64,000 nucleotides of DNA from Gloeophyllum trabeum ATCC 11539 (Eukaryota; Basidiomycota; Agaricomycetes; Gloeophyllales; Gloeophyllaceae). The stretch is taken from the NCBI RefSeq assembly GCF_000344685.1, contig NW_006920420.1, positions 939,605-1,003,604 on the forward strand, read 5' to 3'. The notes beneath the pieces were generated by a model, which searched no databases, was not told the origin of the DNA, and saw only the letters and a program-made list of their open reading frames with translations. Shown here piece by piece: positions 1 to 12,100 of this stretch; the first letter of the stretch is position 1, and each line of letters opens with the position of its first letter. The position numbers were made by a program, and so were the translations under genes.

Positions 1-35
1 GCATATACTGACTTTTGCTTCATGTCCGAATTTAG

Positions 36-2375
36 GGTATTGTTGCTTGGCCAGTCGCCAAACTTTTGGAGTGGGTGCTTGGCTCTCATCATGGCATCAT
101 CTATCGCCGGAGTGGTACGTCATCTGGCGTAGTCTATCTCGAGACTGCATAATCTTATCAGATATCCCCTCTGTCACCATTGCGGTGTTGCCTGTTTTTA
201 GAATTGAAGCAACTCGTCGCAATGCATGCCATGAATGCCACACACGGAGGTGACCTCAAGACCGATACTGTGACAATCATTGGTGCGACCCTCGACTTGC
301 AAGAGAAAGTGGTTGAGCAGGTTTGTTTTTCCCCTAACCCGGACGACCTTGGGTGCTTATGCTGTCTTTTCCAGGCCATGACTCCTCTCGACAAAGTCTT
401 CATGCTTCACATAGATACGAAGCTGGACTACGAGACCTTAAAGCGCATATGTGCTACCGGCCATAGTCGGATCCCTGTATACGAGGATATTGAAGTACCA
501 GGCTTGGTGACTGAAGGCGGCCTCAACGGTCCGGCTGAGATGCACAAGGTCAAGAAGATCATCGGTATACTTCTCGTGAAACAGGTACTTCTTTGTGTTT
601 CCTTCTGCGCGGATCCTCTGGTACTAAAGAAGCCTGTTAGTGTATATTATTGGATCCTCAAGATGCAGTGCCACTGCGTTCGCTTCCCCTTAACAAGGTA
701 CCGTTTATCCCGAGGAACGAACCCTTGCTTGGCATCCTTGATAAATTCCAAGAAGGAAGGAGCCACATGGCAATCGTGAGTCTCGCTACTTTGTCTGTTC
801 GATGATGTTTCCTGACATTGCCGGGCTTGGTGCAGGTTAGTCGCCTGAGCGTTGAGCGTGCAGCGAGCGTCAAGAAGGAAGTGAAGCGAAGTCTCACTCA
901 ACGTATCAGGGACCGCGTCATTGGCGAGTCTGAGTCTAGCGGCGAAGAGACCGAGGCGGAAAGTGGACGAGGGAGCACCGATTCGCGCGTCCTCGACCGC
1001 GATGCCACCCTCCGAGGTGATGGTCAAGTCGAGAAGCAGCTTGCTGAAGGCAGCCAATCTGATGACCAGGAGAAACGCGACCGGAACCACTCCTTCAAGA
1101 GGGGCCGTAGCCGGAAGCACAAACGTGGGCACGTGGATGTCGAGATGGGTAATATTGAGGAACAGCGGGAGGGGACGAAGAGCAGACGTGGTAGTATTGC
1201 TAAGCAGCTCAGGCCTGCGGGATTGTTGCAGGAGATGCCGGCTGATGCTGTGCTCTCTAAGGAACGTGCTGAACCGGTGAGTCGTGTTGCTGCTGATATG
1301 GCGTGGCAAGTGTCCTGATAAGTTGTGCAGTATTTACAAAGTTTCGACCCTGCTGTCATGCCCGTGGGTATCATCACCCTGGAAGATGTCCTAGAGGGTA
1401 AGCAGCCTTGTCTGTGGGTGTGGGACCGTACTGATGAGTCACCTTGCAGAACTTATTGGTGAAGAGATTTACGACGAGTTCGACCCTCAAGGTGGTCATG
1501 TCGTGTCGTACGATCCTCCTGAGTCGGTTCGCTCTCACGGCGGTCGCTCTACTCTGAAGAGCTTGAGGCGCCAAGGTTCAGCCCCCGAATTGACCTCCAC
1601 TGCTTCAGACAAACGCCCGTCCACCGGTTCCGGGGGAGGATCCAAGTCTACTAGCACTACACCTATCCTGCGTCCTATCGCGATTCCCGCGGCGTTTAAG
1701 GGCCTTAACTTCTTGAGAAGTCGCAGCGCTCCGCCTACGCCTCGGGATAAGAACGTTCAAAGCGGCGCTGGAACTACCATTGGAACCTCTGTCCCTGCTG
1801 TCCCTCCGTTGCCTGAGATGACACCCCCGGCGATAGATCCTGAGTCTGATAAACGCATTGGTGAGGAGGGGCCTGCTGGACCGCGTATAGTTGTGGAGTC
1901 GCCGGAGATGCTCCCGACGTCGGTCAGCCCTGAAGAGGCTGAGAAAGCTCTGGGATTGAGCACTGGGCAGGTCGCGAAGTCTGCCAGTGCCCCCAGTCCC
2001 CCGTCTGCCGTGCCCACCAGCCTCGTCGCAGACTATGCGCAGCCTCATCCCGTTCGCAGCGCGTCGCCTGCCCCGTCGCTCGAGGCCATCCTGCTAGATC
2101 GCAAGCGGCGGATGGCTGCTGGCAATGTTAGCCCACCTTCTGGTGCCGCGCGGCCGCATGCTGGTGGGAGCCCGCCGCAGGATGTGAGGCACGTCCGCGT
2201 CGCGACGCCGACGGGCGGCAAAGGCTCGAAGTTCAAGAGCAGTCCGTTGAGTGGAGGGGAGAATAATGGGCTTGCTACGCTGGAGAGGGTCAAGGGCGAG
2301 AACGATGAGACCCGTATACCTGACGGGAAGGACAAGGAAGGCCCTGATAAAGAGGGTAAGCAGGAGCAGGAGTGA
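36..2375 (+). CDS. MAM3/CNNM-family CBS-domain transporter, 3' part
   Basis: Partial at the left edge: the window opens inside an intron (acceptor TTTAG ending at 35). The spliced product starts in the membrane-proximal part of the DUF21 (CNNM) domain (GIVAWPVAKLLEW, HHGIIYRRS), then ELKQLVAMH, then a CBS pair: VEQAMTPLDKVFML, SRIPVYED, KKIIGILLVK, VPFIPRNEPLLGILDKF and SHMAIV. A charged loop of about 130 residues rich in R/S/E interrupts the second CBS motif, which resumes as VMPVGIITLEDVLEELIGEEIYDEFD. This split second CBS is normal for fungal MAM3 proteins. The last 300 residues are Ser/Pro-rich and probably disordered. The family sits in vacuolar or plasma membrane and is linked to manganese or magnesium homeostasis. 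At least five introns are visible. The family call is firm; the metal is inferred. Confidence 0.88.
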
Positions 2376-2860
2376 GGAAACTTGGAGAGTTGACGATGGT
2401 TCAGAGTGAACGAACTGAGCCGGATACTGTACGAGAATAATAGACTTTCACCGCTGTACATTTACGTTTGGACCTGTGCTTTCGTACGACACTGATTGAA
2501 TTGCAATGTACATCACGACTTCTGGTTTTGCTGCAATCACAGTCCCATCCTAAATCTTTGACGTTCGTTCTGCTGAGTGGAAGTCGAAGAGGCTTCGGAT
2601 ACCGCCACCGGCTTGGACACGTGTGGCCGGACGCGTTCGGTCGCGTCGTCGTAATTCGATCGCGTCTCGCCACAAATCATCCTGTCTCAGGAGCCCGGCA
2701 ATCGTACACTGTGCCTTGCTCAGAGCTTTCATCCTCTTGTACCAGGCGCTCAACATTTATGCTTCATACTGTCTGAAGCCTTCCTTTCCTACTCAAGCTG
2801 GCTTATATCTTACCCTGGGTTCGGAAGGTTGTCTGAGACTAAAATCCGAACCGCGTCTCT
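2376..2860. other. Intergenic, MAM3-like to NBS1
   Basis: About 485 bases between the MAM3-like stop and the NBS1 start, both on the plus strand. It should hold the upstream 3' UTR and the NBS1 promoter. I see no repeat, RNA gene or convincing reading frame. Confidence 0.5.
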
Positions 2861-5800
2861 ATGTGGGTTATAACAGGGCCGTTTGACGGGAAGGAGAGAG
2901 GGGACCTCTCTATCAGAAGTACGTTGCTGTCGTACCGCATCCGCGCGTGCTAATACTGTCCCTACAGAGAGCAAGCTATTGAAGCCCGGAAAAACGTACA
3001 AATTAGGCCGAAAGCCTGGATCCGACCTCTATATCAACAACGGCAAGGTCTCCAATCAACACGCCGAGCTGATAGTTGGAGACTATAGTCCCGAGGATGC
3101 AGTACGTTCCTGCTATAGCAAGTATGGGCATACACCCAACCCATTGATAGGCCAATCCCGGGGCGGTCCCTTCTTTTCGAATTCGAAGTTTGCGGGATAA
3201 GGAGAAAGGCTTGACGATAAAGCGTGGAGGGGAGACAGTTATTGCAAACCCGGCGGCACATCGAGACCTACGAGATGGAGATGAAATAGAAGCTGTCTCA
3301 GGCGTACTGTTGACGTGAGCGTGCTGAGGATACTAGCTTGCAATTAGCTAAGGTATGAAACTAGAGTGCAGTGGAGGAAGATCTGCTGCTATGCTCCAGC
3401 AACACGGGGCAAGTCTTCTGTGTCCGTGGAAGCTTGTGCAGGCCTCGGTAAGCATCTGCCCGGCTATTATTCGATTCGTGCTATTCACTTAACATTCTTA
3501 GGCATCAACGTGGTTCACACCTTCCACCCCGAAGTGACCCACTATCTCAGCCCCTCCTTCTCGTTAACGGTCCACATGGCATATTCCCTACTACATTTAG
3601 CGCGTATAGTCAAGTCAGAATGGCTGGAGGAAGCCATCCGTCTCGGAAACCTACCTCCAACCGACGACATGTCCCTCGAGTACACTTTCGCACTGCCTCA
3701 GGAGTCGAAGTACCGACCCGCCTTCTCGCCGTCCCTTCCACCGCCTTTGAAAGTCTTCCGTGTGTGGGAGCCCAACGAGGAGCGCGTGCAGCTGTTCCAC
3801 GGTTACCGATTCCTGTTCGTCGGGGAAAAGGGTCGCGAGATGCCGGGCGACTTGAGAGATCTGGTTAGCGGCGGGGGCGGGCAGTACGAAGCATTCGCCG
3901 TTGACTCAGGGAGAGCGAAGTTACATCAGGTGCTCGCAAAGGGTAAGCAGAGGATAGCGAACAACGGGAAGGCGTTAGTTCTTGTCGCAGACGAAGGGAA
4001 TATGATCGCTGCTGTTGGTCGGGACAGTTGGCAGGAGCTTGTGGATGAAGCTCGCAGGTGATTACCAATGACTTTCATTTCATATCGTCTGACTCAGCGG
4101 TATGGGCCAGTTACGAGGCAGCCATCGTCCCGCCAGATAATCTCGTCAAAGCAGTTGTGCACGTAGATGTGTCGTATCTCACTCCCAGCACGACTCAGGA
4201 AAGCGAGAAAGGTCTGTCTCCTTGCATATCTTGAAAGGACGTCAGTATTCTCATGCTGCTAGATTCAGCTGGCCAGCCGTCAGCGTCGCCAACGCCCGAA
4301 CATCAACCAAACGGCGGCGAGAAGGGAGCGTCTGATGTACCGCCGTCACAGGCGGAACCAGAGCAAGGGTCGTCTTATCCGCCAGGGCGGCGGAAGCTTA
4401 CTCGCAGAGCCACGCCGTCTGCTTCCTCCCGACCACCTTCACCAGGCCCTTCTGCTCCGCCGAAGGAACCTACCCCGGAGGTGGAACAGGCTCCGCCACG
4501 CAAGGTGGGCATGAAGGCACCTATAACCCACTTTTAACGTTGTACTCACTCTGAAGACCATTGCAGAGGTTGCTCACTCGCCGTGCAGGCGGGAGGACTC
4601 CCTTGGTCAGTATTGGTGATGACAGTGTTGACTCTGATTCTGTCGCGTCCATTGCTGCCGTGGATGCGGTAAAACCTCCGAGTACTCGCAGGGCAGCGTC
4701 GCCGTCAGACAACAATAGTGTACGTATTCCGCTCCCGTCGCTACTATGCTTTTATTCATGTGGCTCTGTAGACGAGGGTATCTCAGACGCAGACCCGCTC
4801 ATCGCGTCTGAAACGCAGAGCAGGCACGGCTATCAATCCTCTGTCCATACTCGAAGACCCCGAGGAGCCAGATCCTGGCAAGGAGCCCCCGCTAAAAAGG
4901 TTCAAAGCCCTCTTCGACGAGAGTGACCCGAGCAACCTCGCGCAGTTCGGGCTAAGCGGGGCGCTCGATATCCAGACAGGCGCCGTCAACCACGAAGAAA
5001 TCTATAGCATGTTGCAGAGCCAGACTCAGACAGACACGACGCAGAGCACCGCTGCTGGTCGGAAGACGGGTACGCAGGCTGCAGGGCGGTTGGCAGCCGT
5101 CGCAGAGGAGGAGGAGGAGAACAGCATGACGTCTGTTACGAAGTCCAGCACCTCCCGGGGCCAGCTGCAGAGCCAAGCGGCTGCTGCGACGTCTGTGACG
5201 GAGTCTGGGCCGTCGACCAAGGGTGCGAGTCAGATACCCATGACGAACAGCATCAAGCAGCCGAAAAAATCCGGGGCCGCTCCCGGGCAGCCAGATACGG
5301 ATGAAGGTTTCCTGAAGGCGCTCGCGTCGAAGAAGAAGGGCAAGAAGCATGAGGATACGTTCGATAGGGAGTTTAATAACTTGCGGATATCGAAGCCTGA
5401 TTTGCAGCAGCAGCAGGAACACAGGGACGAGGAGCGGGAGTGGGAGATGATGGATGACTTTGGTGATTATGGTGTCAGAGGGAACTTTATGGTTGTCGTG
5501 GAGATGGAAGTGCCGGAGCACCGTACGAGGGCGGCGAGGAGAGGGGAGGGGAGGCTGGAATGGCAGGGAAAGCCGGACTTCAAGAAGTTCAAGCATGTAT
5601 GCTGCCTTGCGGTTACGTTAGTCGGATTGATTCGCTGACTGACTTCTATAGAAACCTGCTCCTGGTAGAAGGTCGAAGGTCGAGTTGGTTGTGAGTGAGG
5701 AGAATCAGTATGCATGTAAGTCACGGCCGGTATATGAGGTGGAATAGTCCTGACTGACTTCTTGGTTAGCGTACTGGAGAGGCAGCCAGACCCAATCTCA

Positions 5801-6275
5801 GTCACAGCCGCTAGTGGGGGTGTCCCCGCCTAGCCCTGGTCCCCGTGTGGCTGATCAAGCACAGGCACGCAGCCAAGGTAACTATACTCGTGCACTATCA
5901 AAGCCCACTGCTGATTGAATTGCTGCAGCTGTCAAGCCACGAAACCGAATTCGAACGCCAATGCCAGCCGAGGATGGAGATGATAATGTTGCACCACTTC
6001 CATTGTCAGCGAAGGCCCAGCCTCTGTTCTTGCCGGAGTCACAAGAGTCTCAAATGGTAGATATAGAGCCGACGCCGGATGCTGCGCCTGCGAGTCAAGA
6101 GGACGAGGCGCCACCGACGCTACGGTCCGTGGAAGAACCCACTCCTGTGGCACCCCCTGCGAAGCCTGCTTCTCGGAAGAGGAAGACGCCCGCGGCTGTT
6201 ATTATAGATGATGACTCTGACGATGGTGTGGCATTCAAGGGATTCCGGAGTAGGAAGAAAACGAAGGTGAAGTAG
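2861..6275 (+). CDS. NBS1: NBS1/nibrin, MRN complex subunit (FHA-BRCT)
   Basis: Start MWVITGPFDG matches the conserved nibrin N-terminus. An FHA domain follows (KLLKPGKTYKLGRKPGSD, then NGKVSNQHAEL), with its C-terminal strands in the next exon (RDGDEIEAVSG). Then come tandem BRCT repeats (INVVHTFHPEVTHYLSPSF; RIVKSEWLEEAI; LFHGYRFLFVGEKG). The C-terminal third is low-complexity and acidic or Ser-rich. Near residues encoded at 5,570-5,600 is KPDFKKFKH, closely like the Mre11-binding NFKKFK motif of human NBN. The end is an acidic patch followed by FKGFRSRKK, similar in position to the Tel1/ATM-binding tail. NBS1 bridges Mre11-Rad50 and Tel1/ATM at DNA double-strand breaks in the nucleus. There are many short introns; some borders between 3,300 and 3,500 and after 4,060 are not fully settled. 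Confidence 0.9.
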
Positions 6276-6562
6276 GGCACTACGTTGGATCTCGCGTCTT
6301 GTTTCATGACTAAGTATGCTATTGTTCTCCTATTGTCGAATCCTACTATCGAACGAGATATTTGATGTGATGTGCTTCCACCATTTCTATCATCACTCCG
6401 CGGGATTCTATTGGCCACAGTTGCAGGAAGAGCAATAGAGGTCTTCCACGTGACAGGCGCGTCTAATTTATGGCGGAATCTGCTGTATTCGCCTGCCAGC
6501 GTCCACACGTTCTGTCTCATAAGTAACTCTGGCAGTTCGCTAGCTCGCGACTGCTGCTGGCG

Positions 6563-8557
6563 ATGGCGCTGACGCTTCGTCGACGTAGCTTGACGCGGCT
6601 CTTCTTCTTGGGTGTTTTCATTATCCTTGTCAAGGTCTTCCTCTGGTCGCCGTCCTCCAGCTCGGTATACCCATACTCGCAAGATCCATATCAGATTCGC
6701 GAGGCCAATGTGCTCGACTTGGTTGCTCGCTCAGGCAAAGCGCTTGATGTCCAGAGACACAAGTTCTTGCAAGTGAGGATGGGAAGGGACGAAAGAGAGG
6801 ATATCTTTTCCGACCTGGTTAGGGATGGCGTGCAAGACTTTTGGGATAAGTATCAGAAGCCTTAGTGAGTCGCTCACCATTTCCACATTTCCAGGGGCGA
6901 TATTGACTGGCTTAGCATTCTCAACGCCGAGACGGCGAATATGGACGCCCAGTCCGTGTATACAGCCATCGACACCCTCTTGTCTCTGAACGGCTGGGTG
7001 GCGGCTCTATGCCCCACCCTCACGCGACCGTTCGCCCAGAACAAATACGAGGATGCATATGACGATCTCATCGCCCAGAACCATCTGTACTACATTGGCA
7101 TCATTGTCCACTCCGCCGACCACTTCCTGACTGACCAGCTTGCGGTTATCGTGCAGCTCTCAAAGCGCCTCGGACCAAGCAACATCTTCGTTTCCATGCT
7201 TGACTACTCCAGCTCAGACTCGACGGAGACTCTGACCGACCTCGCCGAAGCGGTGCTGACTTTGCTTGGCATACCTTTCAGAATTCGCCGTGTGCCCGCC
7301 ATGACTGCCGATCCTGAGGCAGCATACTATCCACTCGAGGAAGCTCATATGCGCAACCTCGCACTTGAACCTCTGCGGGAGCTCCACTCGAAACGGAATA
7401 TCAAGTTCTTCCGTGTCATTTGGCTCAAGGGCTTCACCTGTCCTAATGACATCCTTGAGACTATCAAAGTGAGCGTTGCCAACGAAGCGGCTATGGTATG
7501 TGGGATGGACTGGGCGAAGCACAACGACTTCTTCATCTTCTCAGACCGGTATGTTCCACTTTACACTCACCATCCTAACGCTGCATGACACTGTCCACAG
7601 TTGGCGTACGCGTGACATCCTCGGCGACCAGTTCCGCCAGTCGCCCTCCTCGTCCACGCCCGACGCGGGCCCGCCTCGCGACAAGCTCGGCTCCGCGCGC
7701 TACGCGCAGCACCTCCCCTTCCAGGTGTTCTGCTGCGAGTCGGGCACGCACGTCGTCGACCCCGCGCAGTCGTACTACCAGGGCATCGCGTACCGCGCCG
7801 GGACGGACTACTGGAACGCGACGAGCAGCCAGGGGCGCAGTGGGGACCCCGACGCGAACAGGCATAGTACGGGGCAGAACAGTGGGCCGCCGGAGCGCGC
7901 GGGCAATGCGCCGTGTTTGGACAGCAGCCAGGCGTGGTTCTGCAGGGACCTGTGGGTCCAGAAGGCGAAGGAGGGTATGAAGGAGGAGGAATTCTCGGAT
8001 GCGGTGGAGGGTGGGAACCGCAGGCGCAGGCGTACTCTCACCAAGAGGGATCCGGACCCGGATGAGGAGAATGAGCGCAGACAGGCAGCGGGAGGGCGCG
8101 AAGTCGACCCGGACGCAAACGTGGGCTCGGACTACGACGCCATGCCGGATGACGAGTCCGAGGATGTCGACCTACCCTTGCCGGACTCGGACGACGATTC
8201 CAGATTAAGCGTACCCAACTCGGTGTTCCGCCCTGCCAGGATTATGATCAACCCCCGGTGTGTTACGACGTACGCTGATGTGTCGCACACCCAACTCGCG
8301 CTGGACTTGTTCGGTCCCGAAAAGGACAACGATAGTCCGGAGGAAGGAGTGGGCAAGTACGTGTTGGAGGATTGGGAGGGCGCGCCAGAGAGCTTCATAT
8401 GTCAGGAGCAGAGGTACGTGACTCCTGCGGCTTGCGATGTCGAGTGTCTTCTGACTGACGCGTTGACATGCGCAGGCAAACCGGAGGACGGACAGCCCCT
8501 AAGAGCCAGAGGCGTCTCGAGTTCTCAATACACGATGAGTTAGAGAGGAGGATGTGA
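6563..8557 (+). CDS. CAP59/CMT1-like alpha-1,3-mannosyltransferase
   Basis: Four exons (6563-6849, 6895-7548, 7601-8413, 8476-8557) sum exactly to 611 residues. Residues about 10-26 form a signal anchor (LFFLGVFIILVKVFLW) after a basic start, giving a type II Golgi/ER membrane protein. The catalytic part has hallmarks of the cryptococcal mannosyltransferase/CAP59 family: YIGIIVHSADHFLTDQ, SKRLGPSNIFVSMLDYSSSDST, KNIKFFRVIWLKG-like and NDFFIFSD, then WRTRDILGDQFRQ and GTHVVDPAQSYYQG. An Asp/Glu/Arg-rich insert lies before the C-terminal NPRCVTTYADVSHTQ block. The role is probably mannosylation of cell-wall or extracellular glycans. The exact acceptor cannot be read from sequence. The first donor is GTATCA, chosen because the nearby GTGAGT would create a stop. 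Confidence 0.87.
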
Positions 8558-9148
8558 TCGTCGTACGGGCCGCTTGATGGACTTCTGTAGCACTGGGATT
8601 AGAGCCGTGTCTTGTATTATTATTTGAGGTAAAAGTACTGATCGACAAGAGTTAGGTTAATCATATTCATTCAAGATCCCGGGCCTGACCGGCACTTCTC
8701 GCTGAAGCGTTCTCATATGCATCCCAGGGGGTAAAGAAGATGATGCTCCCACAGCAGGATAGTGAGTTATGACGTTCCCTATGGATATCTGCAAGCTCAA
8801 AAAGGATGCCTTGCATGGCTTCCTCGACGTTACTTTCTCGTCATCGCGATATTACTTCAGCATAACTGTTAGTACATTCCTGCATTACGATTAGGGTCAT
8901 TGTGGCTACGCATTAAATAAAGGGTATGTACAAGAAAGTCTAAGGGGGTAAGGAGAGACTGGGCGGGGATATCCAAAGGTACTAATACACGATAACTACA
9001 CAGGTGGTCCTTCCTCGATGCTCAAATCCACGCTACCTGTCGTAGAGTCAAGGGAAGATACACGTTTTACTTTAACGTCCAGAGTCATACACGTGGTAGT
9101 CCGAAATGCATGGTCCGGAATGAGTGTCCAAGCAATAGCCTTCGGCTA
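8558..9148. other. Convergent intergenic region
   Basis: About 590 bases between the converging 3' ends of the mannosyltransferase and the mucin-like gene. It is more AT-rich than the flanks. I find no open frame, RNA gene or repeat; it probably holds two 3' UTRs. Confidence 0.5.
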
Positions 9149-12100
9149 CTACTTCGTGGCCGTGTGGTAAGTCGATGACCCTGACGAGCTGTCGTCAAAT
9201 ATGCTCTTGAATGGATCTTCTTCGTTGATTGTGGCTGGCGTGCCCCAGCGGCTCCCCGGCGTCCCTCGCTGGCTGCCTTTACCACCATCTAACCCGAAGG
9301 TATCTCCCGATTTGACAGTCAAACCGCTCGGCGACCTATTATGCACGATGCTCTAAAAGAGAGGATAAGCAAGGTTGACGCAAAGATACAATCACGAGCG
9401 TACCCCAGCTATCGGTCGAGAGTAGTCAACGTCGTCTCTCAAGCTGATGTTCGACGAGCTGCACCGGCCATTACCGTCTAACTTCAGTAAACCTTCCCGA
9501 GTGGCTGCCACCGAGCCTGCGGTCGACGGCTCAGGCGGTGTCGCGAATGGATTAGATACCCTGGCCGCAGCTTTATTTGCGTCTTCAGGGCCGGCGGTAC
9601 GCTCGTGCCAATCCGGCATCTTTCCAGGATGGTTCGGGCGAACAAGGCTCTTCAGATTATTGGCCGACGCCGCTCTCAAGACCGTATGCAGAGGCATAGG
9701 TCCAGGCCTCAGCAGCACAGGGGCAGGGTCCGGAGCAGGAGGAGGAATCACCGGCGACGGAGGTCCCACGATAGAGCGACTGGAGCGGACTGAAGTTGGA
9801 GAGCACTCCTCTACCGAGGAAGGGCCAGAGCGGAATCTGATACTTGAGTTGACGCTCGAGCTGTCTGCCTCGTCCTTAAGTTGAGATAGACGAGAATGGA
9901 CGGCGGAGACGTGGCTATTCGAAGTCCTAGACTCGCGCGCTGGAGCTAAAGGACGGTGTATCAGGGCTGATTAATGTCAAGAGGAAATGCGAGCTTACCT
10001 CCGACGATTGGCTCCGCGAAACTGACTCTGGACGCACGGTGATCAGATCCCAAGAGTTGGTCACTGCTATTGAGCGCAGACCCTGGCCCAGGATAAGGTC
10101 GTCCATAGACCAAGGATTCAGGCCTGGAAAGCCTAGAATGCCCCGCGACAGGACTGGTAGGCTGCGTATCCGGGTCCAGGGGAATCAAAACCCCTTGCTG
10201 CACCGTAAGATTCAGCCGACTCGCATTCTTGATACTAGCCTGCGAGCCCGACGCAGGCCGCAAGAAGCTGTTCCGATCCGGGCCGTCGACATCCACGAGC
10301 GGGTCCGCGAAGGGGTCGCTGACCCTGCTGAACCTGCTTGCGCTCCCATAGCCAGTCGCGAAGCTCAACGACAGTTCGGAGCGTTCAGCCATGTCGTGGT
10401 CGCCTCCGAGGCCGGGGAGCCCGTCTTCGCCGTCACCGTCGTCTAATAAGCCGAAGGGGCGGGATTGGTTTGCCAGGGCGGCAGCTTCTAAGCGCCGGAT
10501 GCGGTGTGCTCGCCTGGCAAACTTGATCAGGATACCCAAGAGTAGGAGGGCCGCGATCACGCCGATTATTATGCCAATCAGCGCGCCCGGGTTGTGCGTG
10601 AGCCTGAAACGAAGATGAGAAGGATTCACGTCAGAGACCGACGAACTCACGGGGTATGATAAGGCTTGTTTGGCACCAGCGTCTCCGTCGTCACAGCAGT
10701 CGTTACAGTCGTCAGATGCCCGTCGGGAAGCGTCGAGGTGAAGATAAGAGTTACGCTCTCCGAGGACAAAGTGTAGCCCGAAGCTGTTGTCCCTGGACCG
10801 AAGAGGGAGGCCAGGGATCCGCTTGGGTGGATGATACGCACAGTGGGCGTGATCGAGCCGGTGATACTGCATCGCGGGCCAGGACGTCAGAAAGAGTAAA
10901 CGCAGCGGCGAAGAATGGATACGTACCTGCGTATCACCTGCGTCCCGCTGCCCTCGACCTTTACGGTCTCAGCACGTGGCGAGCTCGCAGCGCCCGTCCC
11001 GGTTGCATCGTTGGGAAGGCTGGTCACACCAGTCTCCGGAGGCGCAGTCGTGGATGTACCAGTGACTGCAGAGGCCGGCGTTGAGGCAACACCGGGAGAC
11101 TTGCCTGTCACCGAATCCGAGCTGGGTTCTGACACAGTGGAAGCCGGCGCACCAGTAGCAGTGATAGAAGCCGTCGTAGTTCCCATTCCGAGCCCAGACT
11201 GTGCGGACGACAAGACACCAGGGGCCGACTCTGTAGCAGACGTAGTAACGACTCCCGCTGGCGACGTGGCTTGTAAACCAGTACTTGTAGCGTCCGTAGC
11301 ACCAGTACTAGGTGTCACTTCAGCGGGCGCAGAGGTACCAGTGCTGGAGGCCCCTTCAGCAGGAGCGGAGGTGCCCCTAGCAGTCTGGGACGACAGAGGT
11401 GCCGATGTATCAACGGGCTGCGACACGCTCGCGGGGATTGAGGTGTCGGTAGATTGGACGGAATTAGTGCCAAGTCTTCCCGATGCAGTCCCCGTGGTCA
11501 ATCCTGCGACTGACGCAGACGACTCAGTCGAGACAGGAGCGGAAGAACCGTCATTAGTACCCGTGGGCTCTGTCGGAGCTAAAGTATCTGTAGGTTGAAC
11601 GGAGGTCGTGTCCTGCCCCGGAGACGTAGGCGCAGAGTTACCAGGCGCAGATGTATCACTAGGATCCGATGTACCAGTAACTGTTGGCGAAGGGGAGCCC
11701 GTAATCGGCTGGGTAGGGACTGAAGTATCCGTAGGTCGAGCAGCGGTGGTGCCCTGACCTGGAGACGTAGGCGTATTGCTACCCGGCGCCGACGTATCGG
11801 TGGGATCCGTGAACGACGGAGCGCTTGTGATCTCGGTTGGGACTGGGGTACCGGTAGGCTGAGAGGTCGTACCCTCACCCGAACCTCGCTGCGTCGTCGT
11901 AGGCGCAGAGTCACCCGGTGCCGACGTATCAGTGGGAAATGACGTTCCGGTAGCAATGGGCGAGGAAGAGTCTGTGAGCTGGGTCGGAACTGAAGTGCCC
12001 GTAGGCCGAGGAGAGGTTGTACCCTGTCCCGGAGACGTAGGCGCAGAGTCACCTGGCGCTGAGGTGGGACTGGGATCCGATGTTCCAGTGACTGTCGGCG

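Noticed and set aside
7575..8208. Arg/Ser-rich frames on both strands over the mannosyltransferase.
   Set aside because: Shadows of a GC-rich exon; the real frame carries family motifs.
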